A DNA stretch of 31,224 nucleotides from NCBI GenBank assembly GCA_003133205.1, contig PKWK01000321.1, positions 1-31,224 of the forward strand. The letters run 5' to 3'. Both the position numbers and the translations under genes were made by a program. This stretch comes from Granulicella sp. Its GTDB lineage: Bacteria; Acidobacteriota; Terriglobia; Terriglobales; Acidobacteriaceae. A model generated the notes under the pieces. The model was not told where the DNA came from, made no database searches, and was given only the letters and a program-made list of their open reading frames with translations. This document shows, in pieces, positions 22,943-31,085 of this stretch (within the stretch, counting starts at the first letter, position 1; each line of letters opens with the position of its first letter).

Positions 22943-24979
22943 ATGGCTCCCACCTCCCAAACCGGACCACGAACCATCCGCCGAATCCGGATCGCCGCCG
23001 CCATCCGCACCTTCGCCGCCGCGTTCCTCGCCGTCTGCGCCCTCTCGGTTCCCGCCTGGCGGTCCGCGTCTGCCGCGCCCGCCCGCCCGCAGCTCAACAT
23101 CACCGGCTACGCCATCACCGCCGATCTCGACCCCGCCGTCAACCGGCTCACCGCCACCGCCGACGTCACCTTCACCGCCCTCGAAGACCTCACCTCCGCC
23201 ACCTTCGAGCTCAACAACGGCCTCGGCATCACCAAACTCACGGACAGCAAAGGCACGGCACTCAACTCCGAGCGCCTCACCACCAACTCCACCGTCCACG
23301 TCACGCTGCTCGCCCCGCTCGCCAAAGGCTCCTCCACCACCTTCCACTTCGAGTACTCCGGCGCGCTCGTAGGCTCCGAGACCAGCCCCGTCGAAGGCAT
23401 CAAACTCGCCGCCGTAGCCGACCCCATCAGCATCCTGCTCTACGCCGGCCGCTGGTTCCCGATGACCGGTCTCTTCACCGACCGCTTCACCGCCGAGATG
23501 CACATCCGCGTCCCCGCCGATGAAACCGCAGTCGGTAGCGGGACGACCACAAAGAAAACGTTGCCGGACGGACGAAACGAGTTCAGCTTCGTCTGGTCGA
23601 AACCCGGCTTCCCCGGCTCCATCGTAGCCGGTAAATTCCTCCCGGCCATCACTGCCTCCGGGATCAGCAACATCCACGCCTACGTCACGGAGAAGCGCAA
23701 GTCCGGCGCCTCCGAGTTCGCCGCCCTCGCTGGCCGCGAGTTCGAGTACATGACCAGCGTCTTCGGCCAGCCTGAATCCGGCCGCATCAACATCGTCGAG
23801 CTGCCAGAGGACGCCGTACCCGCCGCCTGGGCTCCGGAGATGGCCCTGATCGCCGGCAACCGCATCGTCGACCACAACTCTCAGCGCCTACTCTCCAACA
23901 CGCTCGCGCATCAGTGGTGGGGCTCCGAAGTCTCACCCGCAACCCTCAACGACGCTTGGATCACCAACGGCATGTCCCGCTATGGCGAGTTGATGTACCT
24001 CGAAGACTCCGCAGGCAAGACTGCCTTCCAGTCCGCCATCAGCGACGTCTCCGCCGGCGCCCTCGCCTACGACACCGAGCCTCTCACCACGCTCGGCCGC
24101 CTCGATCCCTTCTCCCCGCAGTTCCAGTCCATGACCCTGGAAAAGGGTGCGATGGTCTTCCACATGCTGCGCTGGGAACTGGGTGACGACGTCTTCCAGA
24201 AGTTCCTCCGCGGCCTGCTCTCGCAATACACCGACAAAGGCATCCGCAGCTCCCAGGTCGAAGAGGTCGCCACCGCTCAGAGCCATCTCGAACTCACCGC
24301 CTTCTTTGCCCAGTGGCTCGACGGCACCGGAGCGCCCGCGTTCGCCGATAAATACTCCGTCTACCGCCTCGGCAACAACAAAGGCTTCCGCACCATCGGC
24401 TCCATCAACGAGGACCTCGACCTCTTCCGCATGCCGGTCGAGCTGCGCATCGAGACCGACGGCAAAACTGAAGACCGCCGCATCGATGTCTCAGGAACCG
24501 ACTCGCCCTACACCGTCGAAACCTTCGGCCGCCCGCGCCGCATCTCCATCGACCCCGAAAACTGGCTGCTCAAGAGCACACCCGATCTCGCCGTCCGTGT
24601 CGCCGTTCTGCGCGGCCAGCAACTCGTCATTCAGGGAGACCTAACCGGCGCGCTTGGCGAGTACCAGAAGGCCCTCGACGCCAACAAGTCCAGCTCCCTC
24701 GCCGCATATCGTATCGGTGAGGTCTTCTTCACGCAGCGTAACTACCAGTCCGCCGCCAACTCCTTCCGCGACGCCCTCCGCGGCGACGACGACCCGCGCT
24801 GGACCGAGGTCTGGAGCCACATCCATCTCGGCTACATCTTCGACTGCACCGGCCAGCGCGAGCGCGCCGTCAACGAGTATCGCCTCGCAGTCCAGACCAA
24901 CGACAACACCCAGGGCGCGATCAACGAGGCCCGCGCCGCCATGCAGACACCGCATAAATGCAGGCGCGCCGACGAATAA
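22943..24979 (+). CDS. Secreted M1 aminopeptidase-like protein with TPR repeats, active site lost
   Basis: 678 residues. A long N-terminal signal sequence (hydrophobic core FAAAFLAVCALSV, end near SASA) precedes an M1-type beta domain and a gluzincin-like domain, then TPR-type repeats at about 565-660 (GDLTGALGEYQKALDAN). The fold is recognisable from LAHQWWGSEV, DAWITNGMSRYGELMY and LEKGAMVFHMLRWELGDDVF. In active M1 enzymes the zinc motif is HExxH then Glu 18 residues on; here the positions read N319, T320, H323 and N342, and the Tyr of the YxKG block is L399. Four of five key residues are gone, so peptidase activity is not expected and a binding or scaffold role is likely. The ATG at 22943 has GAGG 12 bases ahead. 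The reading frame is intact, so this is not simple decay. Confidence 0.85.
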   Translation: MAPTSQTGPRTIRRIRIAAAIRTFAAAFLAVCALSVPAWRSASAAPARPQLNITGYAITADLDPAVNRLTATADVTFTALEDLTSATFELNNGLGITKLTDSKGTALNSERLTTNSTVHVTLLAPLAKGSSTTFHFEYSGALVGSETSPVEGIKLAAVADPISILLYAGRWFPMTGLFTDRFTAEMHIRVPADETAVGSGTTTKKTLPDGRNEFSFVWSKPGFPGSIVAGKFLPAITASGISNIHAYVTEKRKSGASEFAALAGREFEYMTSVFGQPESGRINIVELPEDAVPAAWAPEMALIAGNRIVDHNSQRLLSNTLAHQWWGSEVSPATLNDAWITNGMSRYGELMYLEDSAGKTAFQSAISDVSAGALAYDTEPLTTLGRLDPFSPQFQSMTLEKGAMVFHMLRWELGDDVFQKFLRGLLSQYTDKGIRSSQVEEVATAQSHLELTAFFAQWLDGTGAPAFADKYSVYRLGNNKGFRTIGSINEDLDLFRMPVELRIETDGKTEDRRIDVSGTDSPYTVETFGRPRRISIDPENWLLKSTPDLAVRVAVLRGQQLVIQGDLTGALGEYQKALDANKSSSLAAYRIGEVFFTQRNYQSAANSFRDALRGDDDPRWTEVWSHIHLGYIFDCTGQRERAVNEYRLAVQTNDNTQGAINEARAAMQTPHKCRRADE

Positions 24980-25070
24980 GCTGACCTCGTCCACTTCTTC
25001 GCCACACCGGATAGAGTTGCTGTCCAGGGTCGAATATTCGACTAAACTGGTTCCCCAAAGGGGACACCCC

Positions 25071-25310
25071 ATGTTCCGTCGCGCCCGATTCTTCCTCGTC
25101 TTCGCTTTGGTCGCCGCCACCTCTGCATTTGGCTTCGCCCAAGCCGGGACGGGCAAGTTTCCCCCAGTTCCTTCCATCCCAGCCCAATCCGCACGTAGCG
25201 GTCGGTCTCCAGATTCGGTCGAAATTCCGGTCGCGTCAGTCGCGAAACTGGCACCGGTTGCCGCGGCCGCACCCCCAGCGCGGACAGCGCCCGCCCTGGG
25301 TCCCAAGTAA
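25071..25310 (+). CDS. Small secreted protein of unknown function
   Basis: 79 residues. A clear signal peptide (RRARFFLVFALVAATSAFGFAQA, basic start, hydrophobic core, AQA cleavage) is followed by about 55 residues rich in Pro, Ala and Ser with no recognisable domain. The ATG at 25071 has AAGGGG 7 bases ahead, which supports translation. It sits between the M1-like gene (91 bp upstream) and the VWFA gene (47 bp downstream), all on the plus strand, and all three products carry export signals. I do not recognise a family. Confidence 0.65.
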   Translation: MFRRARFFLVFALVAATSAFGFAQAGTGKFPPVPSIPAQSARSGRSPDSVEIPVASVAKLAPVAAAAPPARTAPALGPK

Positions 25311-25357
25311 GCCTTCGGTCGCGGCTCTCAACTACACTGGTCACAATCGGAGATCTC

Positions 25358-27249
25358 ATGACCCGTCTGCTCGCGCGCCTCACCTTCCTCCTCGCCGCTG
25401 CCATAGCGCCTGCCTTCGCTCAGACCGCCGCGCCCACCCCTCCGCCATCCTCTCCCGCACCGGCTCAATCCTCTACCACCCCAGTCCAGACGATCAAAGC
25501 CATCGCCCAACTAGTTGTCGTCGATGTGGTCGTCACCGGCAGCAGTCATAAGCCGGTTCACGGACTCAAAGCCACCGATTTCACGCTCACCGAAAACAAT
25601 ACCCCGCAGGTCGTCAGAAACTTCGAGGAGCACACAGCACTAACCCCAGCCGATGCAACGAAGTTCGCGCCTATGCCAAAGCTGCCGCTCGGCATCTTCA
25701 CCAATTACAACCCCGCGCCCGCCAATGGAGCAGTTAACATCCTCCTGCTCGACGCGCTCAACACGCCCATGCGCGACCAGGCCTACGTGCGTCAACAGAT
25801 TCTCTCTTACCTGAAGTCCACGCCGCCCGGCACCCGCATCGCCATCTTCGGACTCACCACGCGTCTCGTCCTCCTGCAGGGGTTTACCAGCGATCCCGAG
25901 ATGCTGAAAAACGTGATGACCAAAGCGCCCAACAAAGGCTCGCCACTTCTGGACGATCAAGTCGGTGGCGGCGGAATCCAGAACAGTGCGGCCGACAACC
26001 TCGAAGACCTGGACGCCGATCCCACCCTCGTCGCCAATGTCCGCGAGTTCGAGGCAATGAATCAGAGCTTCCAGTTACAGCTTCGTGCAAAGTACACGCT
26101 CGACGCGATGAACCAGATCGCCCGCTATCTCTCCGGCATTCCCGGGCGCAAGAACCTCATCTGGTTCTCGGGCTCCTTTCCTGTCAACATCCTTCCCGAC
26201 GCCAGCGGCATGCTCACCAACCCGTTCGCCGTAATGGCCAGTTCCGAAGACGAGTTCCGCGAGACCGTCGCCTTGCTCGCGCGCAGCCAGGTCGCGGTCT
26301 ACCCGGTCGACGCCCGCGGCCTCACCAACTCGCCCACCTTCGACGCCTCCACCACCCGTAACTACACCGGCGCCAAGGGCATCGCGAGGATGAATCAGGA
26401 CAGCGCAAATTTCTTCAACAGCACGGCCCAGGAAAACCAGACCATGACTGCCATGGCCGACGCCACCGGCGGCCATGCCTTCCTCAACACCAATGACCTC
26501 ACCAAAGCCGTCGCCAACGCCATCGACGAAGGCTCCAACTTCTACACCCTCACCTACACCCCGACCAACTCCGAGCGCGACGGCAAGCTGCGCAAGATCA
26601 AGATCCAACTCGCCCGCCAGGGCCTTAGCCTCACTTACCGTAAGGGCTATTACGCTGACGATCCGGACAAAATCCGCACCGTCGCCGCCGTCAAACCCGA
26701 TGCCGCCACCACAGCCGCCAACGCCCCGACGGCGTCGGACACCATGCATCTGGCAATGGCGAGAGGCGCGCCGACCCCACCGACATCCTCATCAAGGTCG
26801 GAGTCGTTCCCATCACGCCCGCAACCCAGCCCGAGGCCGATCCAGCCCCGGGCAACGTGCCCGCCCCGAAGGCCCACGGCCCCTACCGGCGCTACAGCGT
26901 CAACTATCTGATCGACCCCAAAGACTTCGCCTTCCTGCGCATGCCCGACGGAACCATCCATTCTGACTTCGAACTCATCATCTTTGTGTTTGACTCCGAC
27001 GGCGTCGCGGTGAACTCCGTGGGCAATACCGTCCACATCACCGGTAGCCTCGATCAGATCAAACGGATGCTCGCCGACGGCATCTTCCGCCACGTAGAGA
27101 TCAGCACCCCCGCCAAGGGCGAGTACTTCCTCCGCATCGCCGTGCACGACCTCCACCGCGACCACTACGGAGCCGTCGAAGTCGCGACCTCGGCGGTCAG
27201 GAACGTTGCGCCTCCCACCCCGCCCCCGCCGTCCCTGACATCGAAGTAA
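25358..27249 (+). CDS. Secreted VWFA-domain protein (acidobacterial type), with one frameshift
   Basis: Signal peptide (LLARLTFLLAAAIAPAFAQ) then a Pro/Ser-rich linker, the LVVVDVVVTGSSHKPVHGLKATDFTL block and a VWFA-like domain (about 125-430, NILLLDALNTPMRDQAYVRQQI, GIPGRKNLIWFSGSFP, VAVYPVDARGL). This is the architecture of the VWFA-related family named after Acidobacteria (TIGR03436). The first frame reads to a stop at 26909-26911, but after about residue 471 it turns into Pro/Ser/Arg-rich nonsense. From about 26770 the family sequence continues in another frame as DPTDILIKVGVVPIT and then YRRYSVNYLIDPKDFAFL, to TAA at 27247-27249. One missing C near GCGCC/GACCC explains it. The rejoined product would have about 630 residues. 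The start at 25358 has GGAG upstream. Function unknown. Confidence 0.85.
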
Positions 27250-27316
27250 CCAGCCTTGCCTCAAGTCACCCGCCACCAGCAGCAGTCTCATAGAATAAGC
27301 CGAAGGCGCGCCCCAT

Positions 27317-27619
27317 TTGACCCGACCGCTTTCATCCTTCGCCGTCTTCAATCTCCGCCGACGGTCGCTGCTCCGCGGCAGCCTGCTGGTGCTGGGGAGC
27401 TTTGCCGCCTCGTTTCGCCTCTCTGGATTCCCCCACAGCCGCGCGACGCTGCTCCTGCTCATCCCCGCCGGCCTGGCGCTCCTCGGCACCTTCGACACCC
27501 TCCGCTGCATGCAACCGCGCCGCAATCTCTACCACGCCGGAGTCATGCTCTGCCTCTTCATGGACATGCTGGCCGTCTGCCTCATCCTTTTCTTCCTCTT
27601 CTTCCCCTATCTGTTTTAG
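27317..27619 (+). CDS. Small integral membrane protein of unknown function
   Basis: 100 residues from a TTG start. A basic N-terminus (FNLRRRSLLRGSLLVLGSF) is followed by three likely membrane helices: about 20-35, 44-61 (TLLLLIPAGLALLGTFD) and 74-98 (AGVMLCLFMDMLAVCLILFFLFFPY). The alternation of basic loops and hydrophobic stretches supports this frame over the competing one on the same strand, which is Pro/Arg-rich until it enters mscL. The start codon is weakly supported: no strong ribosome site was seen. It lies between the VWFA gene and mscL on the same strand. No family recognised. Confidence 0.6.
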   Translation: MTRPLSSFAVFNLRRRSLLRGSLLVLGSFAASFRLSGFPHSRATLLLLIPAGLALLGTFDTLRCMQPRRNLYHAGVMLCLFMDMLAVCLILFFLFFPYLF

Positions 27620-27720
27620 GACGTGCGCGTTGCCCTTCCGGTCCGGCCTACCCACCCAACGCCCCACTTACGATAGTTGCGGTATACTCAGCCCCTGTGT
27701 TTTCAATTAAGGAGTCTTCC

Positions 27721-28125
27721 ATGCTCAAGGGATTTCGCGACTTCATCCTTCGTGGCAACGTGGTCGATCTCGCAGTTGCCGTCATCATCGGCACAGCCTT
27801 CGGCGCGGTGGTAACCGCATTCACCAAGGGCATCATCATGCAGTTTGTTGCCGCCATCGTAAAGACGCCGAACTTCGATAGACTCGCCTTCATTCTCAAC
27901 GGCACTCCCATCAACTACGGCCCGTTCCTCACCGCCACCCTCAACTTCCTGATCGTCGCCGGCGTCGTCTACTTGTTCGTGGTGCTGCCGCTGAACCATC
28001 TCATGGCCAGGATGAACAAGCCCGAACCCGAAGCCGCACCAGCCACCAAGACCTGTGGCGAATGCCTCTCCGACATCCCGCTCGACGCCAAACGCTGCAA
28101 GTTCTGCGCCCAGCCAGTGGCCTAG
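27721..28125 (+). CDS. mscL: Large-conductance mechanosensitive channel MscL with C-terminal zinc ribbon
   Basis: Inner-membrane channel that opens under membrane tension and protects against osmotic downshock. The first helix GNVVDLAVAVIIGTAFGAVV is diagnostic, followed by the loop with LNGTPINYGPFLTATLNFLIVAG and the second helix ending FVVLPLNHLMARM. The C-terminus is unusual against E. coli: the cytoplasmic helix bundle is replaced by CGEC and CKFC pairs 12 residues apart, a zinc-ribbon pattern. Total length 134. The ATG at 27721 has AAGGAG 8 bases ahead; a longer frame reaches further upstream but has no coding character there. A TATACT at 27683-27688 could be a -10 box. Confidence 0.96.
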   Translation: MLKGFRDFILRGNVVDLAVAVIIGTAFGAVVTAFTKGIIMQFVAAIVKTPNFDRLAFILNGTPINYGPFLTATLNFLIVAGVVYLFVVLPLNHLMARMNKPEPEAAPATKTCGECLSDIPLDAKRCKFCAQPVA

Positions 28126-28158
28126 TCCTGTGCTGATTCCACCCAAAGGCCAAAGAAT

Positions 28159-30390
28159 TTGATCAGCTCCCGTCCTCTCGCATCCCTGCTCCCGCTCGCT
28201 GCATTCGTTCTCTTCGCGGGACAGACTCTGCAGACCCGTGCGCAACCCCCGGTCCCGTCCTCTCCCACCCAGCCCCCTCCCGCCCACGTCTTCGGCTTCC
28301 GCGACTTCACCCAGCAAGCCAGATGGGACCAGGAATTCCTCTCCGTTCCTGACCCCCAACTCGCCCAGCAGCACCTGAAGGCGCTCACCTCCGCGCCCCA
28401 CTGGGCAAGTTCGCCCGAAGACTATGCCACCGCGCTCTATGTCGCCGCGCGCTTCAAGGCCGCCGGCCTTCAGACCGAGATCGTGCCCTACAGCGTGCTG
28501 ATGAACAAGCCAACGTCGATCCTCATCGAGGCCTTCGATACCTCCGGCCGCAAGCTCTTCAGCGGCCCCACCCGCGAGCACGTCGAACCCGCGGCAGACG
28601 GCGTCGCCGACCACTTCCAGGACGATCCCCGCGTTCTGCCCGGCTTCAACGACTCGTCGCCCGCAGCCGATGTGACCGCACCGGTGGTCTACGCCAACTA
28701 TGGCCGGCTCGCCGACTTCCAATGCCTCGCCAACCTCGGCGTCAGCGTCAAAGGTAAGATCGTACTCGTTCGCTATGGAGCCGAATACCGCGGCGTGAAG
28801 GTATACATCGCCCAACAGTACGGAGCCAGCGGCGTCCTCATCTACTCCGACCCCGCCGACGACGGGTCCAGGGAGTTGCCGCGCTATCCCGCCGGTCCCA
28901 ATCGACCCGACTCCGCGGTACAGCGCGGCTCCGTGCAGTTTCTGCCGATCTATCCCGGCGACCCCACCACGCCCGGCGTCGCATCGGTTCCGACGCTTCC
29001 CGCATCCGAGCGCATCCCCACTGATAAGTTGCAGTACGACCTCCCCAGCATCCCGGTCAATCCGCTCTCGTCGGCAGATGCAGCCCCCATCCTGCGCGCC
29101 CTGGGCGGCCCCGCAGCGCCCCGCGACTGGCAAGGCGGCCTGGGCTTCCCCTATCGCCTCGGCGGCAGCAGCACCGGGCCAGTCAGCGTCCACATGCGCC
29201 TGACCAGGGACACCGGCCTGCGCACCATCTGGGACGTCATCGGCAGAATCCCCGGCGCATCGGACCCGAGCCAATGGGTCATCGCAGGCAACCATCGCGA
29301 CGCCTGGGTCTACGGCGCGGGCGACCCCGGCAGCGGCACCGCGGCCATGCTCGAGGCCGTACATGGCCTCGGTGTCCTGCTGCAGCAGGGCTGGAGACCC
29401 CGCCGCACCATCATCATCGGAAGCTGGGACGGCGAAGAGGAAGGGATGATCGGCTCAACCGAATGGGCGGAGCAGCAGGACACCAACAAGTACCCAACCG
29501 ACCACCACACGGTCGCCTACTTCAACATCGATGTCGCCGTGTCGGGTCCGGTCTTCAACGCCGCGGCAGTGCCGTCGCTGCGCCAGTTCGTGCGGCAGAT
29601 CGCCACGGAAGTCCCTTCGCCCGCCGGCGGTACCGTCTTCCAGCAATGGAAGAAGGATGACGACGAGGGCGTCAGCCGCCGCCACCCAGCCGACTCCACC
29701 CTCCCAGCCGCCGACGGGCGGTCCCCCGCCAACGAATTGCATCTCGGCAATCTCGGCTCGGGCTCAGACTACACACCCTTTCTCCAGCATGATGGCGTGC
29801 CGTCCACCGACATCGGCTCCGACGGTCCCTTCAGCGTCTATCACACCGTCTACGACAACTACGACTGGTTCATTCGCTTCGCCGACCCCGACTTCGCCTA
29901 CACCCAGCAGCAGGCGCGATTCTTCGGCCTGGAGATTCTGCACATGGCCGACGCGGACGTGCTCCCATTCGATTACGAGGTCTACGCGCACGAGATTCAC
30001 GGCTATCTGGACCAGGCGCGCAGCCGATCAATGGCCGCAGGGCTCAAGCTCGACTTCACCAGTGCGATGTCCGCAGCCGACCAGTTCGCCTCCGCCGCCC
30101 GCGCTGTTCGCACGCGCCAACTTACGCCGCCGAAAGACACCGCTGCCCTCGACCGTTCGCTCGCCTCGGTGGAGCGCGCGCTGCTCATCCCCGCAGGCCT
30201 GCCGCACCGCCCGTGGTACCGGCACAGCATCTATGCGCCGGGCGAATTCACCGGCTACGAAGCAGTGATGATCCCGGGCGTGAACGAAGCCATCGACGCC
30301 GCCAACACCCAACGAGCCCAGGCCCAACTCGACGTGCTCGCCCAGGCCCTGACCCGCGCCGCCAACGCCCTTAACTCAGCGCCACAATAG
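28159..30390 (+). CDS. Secreted M28 peptidase, glutamate carboxypeptidase II-like
   Basis: 743-residue exported exopeptidase of the M28B branch (human GCPII/NAALADase relatives). After a signal peptide (ending near TRAQ) come a PA domain (about 145-310, with GKIVLVRYGAEYRGVK), the zinc peptidase domain and a C-terminal transferrin-receptor-like dimerisation domain. Metal ligands line up with GCPII: H379 and D389 in NHRDAWVYGAGDPGSG, the Glu pair in SWDGEEEGMIGSTEWAE, the Asp in FNIDVAVSG, and the His in YHTVYDNYD. All catalytic residues are present, so it should be active on acidic or other C-terminal dipeptide bonds. The start is TTG at 28159 with a weak site (AAAGG); no better start is seen. 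It lies 33 bp after mscL on the same strand. Confidence 0.93.
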   Translation: MISSRPLASLLPLAAFVLFAGQTLQTRAQPPVPSSPTQPPPAHVFGFRDFTQQARWDQEFLSVPDPQLAQQHLKALTSAPHWASSPEDYATALYVAARFKAAGLQTEIVPYSVLMNKPTSILIEAFDTSGRKLFSGPTREHVEPAADGVADHFQDDPRVLPGFNDSSPAADVTAPVVYANYGRLADFQCLANLGVSVKGKIVLVRYGAEYRGVKVYIAQQYGASGVLIYSDPADDGSRELPRYPAGPNRPDSAVQRGSVQFLPIYPGDPTTPGVASVPTLPASERIPTDKLQYDLPSIPVNPLSSADAAPILRALGGPAAPRDWQGGLGFPYRLGGSSTGPVSVHMRLTRDTGLRTIWDVIGRIPGASDPSQWVIAGNHRDAWVYGAGDPGSGTAAMLEAVHGLGVLLQQGWRPRRTIIIGSWDGEEEGMIGSTEWAEQQDTNKYPTDHHTVAYFNIDVAVSGPVFNAAAVPSLRQFVRQIATEVPSPAGGTVFQQWKKDDDEGVSRRHPADSTLPAADGRSPANELHLGNLGSGSDYTPFLQHDGVPSTDIGSDGPFSVYHTVYDNYDWFIRFADPDFAYTQQQARFFGLEILHMADADVLPFDYEVYAHEIHGYLDQARSRSMAAGLKLDFTSAMSAADQFASAARAVRTRQLTPPKDTAALDRSLASVERALLIPAGLPHRPWYRHSIYAPGEFTGYEAVMIPGVNEAIDAANTQRAQAQLDVLAQALTRAANALNSAPQ

Positions 30391-30493
30391 AGCCAGCAAT
30401 CCGCCCCTTCCAAACCTACAACTTGCGACCCATCCCATAGCCCACACGTGCTATTCTCCCTGTCGCGAATCCACCCCATCATTGCTCTAGGAA

Positions 30494-30511
30494 GCGCCCC
30501 GAAGTGGGCGC
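30494..30511 (+). promoter_or_regulatory. Hairpin in the leader of the 33-residue protein gene
   Basis: Perfect 6-bp GC arms GCGCCC (30494-30499) and GGGCGC (30506-30511) around CGAAGT, ending two bases before the GGAG ribosome site. Position suggests an effect on translation or message stability; no experiment or consensus is known to me. Confidence 0.45.
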
Positions 30512-30523
30512 ACGGAGCACCCC

Positions 30524-30625
30524 ATGATTAGCGATCTGATTCTCGCCTTGGTCTTTCTGGCAATGATCATTGCACCCGCCGTCATCACCATGCCTTCCCG
30601 GCGGAACGAGCGAGATTCTTTATGA
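30524..30625 (+). CDS. 33-residue single-helix membrane protein
   Basis: A short open frame, MISDLILALVFLAMIIAPA and on to a basic/acidic tail RRNERDSL, ending in TGA at 30623-30625. It encodes one membrane helix (residues 5-22) followed by a charged tail, a typical layout of bacterial small membrane proteins. A good GGAG site lies 6 bases ahead of the ATG, and a GC hairpin lies just before it. It resembles short proteins that I believe recur in acidobacterial genomes. Function unknown. Confidence 0.6.
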   Translation: MISDLILALVFLAMIIAPAVITMPSRRNERDSL

Positions 30626-30870
30626 TCCAGGCCCGCGCCTTGGAACCCACACCGGACCTGTGCTGCCTGCCATCGCCGCACCGCATTCCTCAGGGCGTAG
30701 CCGGCATGGCGTTCAACTTCAGCAAGATCGAGATATCGCATCATCCTTCGCAGCGCAAGGCGCCCCTCCAGGTAAAGCCTCGGCCCGGTTCATCGTCCAC
30801 CGCGCGCGCTTAGACCACAGCGTCCACAACAAAATCCCACGAGGTTCGCCGGCTACACAAAGCGGCTGCA

Positions 30871-30915
30871 GCAAAACGAAGGGCCGCATCCCTGGCGGAT
30901 GCGACCCAGTTTTGC
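30871..30915. terminator. Bidirectional terminator-like hairpin
   Basis: The inner arms GCATCC (30886-30891) and GGATGC (30897-30902) are extended by GGG/CCC with one mismatch, and outside these lie GCAAAAC (30871-30877) and GTTTTGC (30909-30915). On either strand this gives a GC stem followed by a short T run, as expected between convergent units. It sits between the 33-residue gene and thiC. Confidence 0.55.
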
Positions 30916-30943
30916 TTAGCCCGCGCCCTTGCATCTATTGGAA

Positions 30944-30974
30944 AGCGCCTCGCCGGTTGGACAGCGCCTCGCCG
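30944..30974. repeat. Short direct repeat in the spacer before thiC
   Basis: AGCGCCTCGCCG occurs twice with a 19-bp period (30944-30955 and 30963-30974). The 460-bp spacer 30626-31085 contains this, the hairpin at 30871 and two GGGGCT palindromes, and no gene that I can support. Confidence 0.5.
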
Positions 30975-30991
30975 TCGCCGTTCGGATTAGC

Positions 30992-31043
30992 GTGGGGCTT
31001 CAGCCCCACAAATTAGGCAGATGGATTCAGGGGCTTTAGCCCC
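30992..31043. repeat. Pair of GGGGCT palindromes downstream of thiC
   Basis: GTGGGGCT-TC-AGCCCCAC (30992-31009, perfect) and GGGGCT-TT-AGCCCC (31030-31043, perfect) lie 20 bp apart. The two share one motif. They are immediately downstream of the thiC stop on the minus strand and may end or protect its message; no T run follows. Confidence 0.65.
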
Positions 31044-31085
31044 GGGCCTTTTCTTCGCGACGCCTGTCAGCCTTCATGCTGCTCT

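Noticed and set aside
27256..27720. N-terminal extension of MscL in an open frame
   Set aside because: It is Pro/Arg-rich and overlaps the better-supported membrane protein frame; ATG at 27721 has AAGGAG and the conserved N-terminus.
30622..30813. 63-codon frame overlapping the stop of the 33-residue gene
   Set aside because: No ribosome site apart from coupling, no hydrophobic or domain pattern, and its content looks like random GC-rich sequence.
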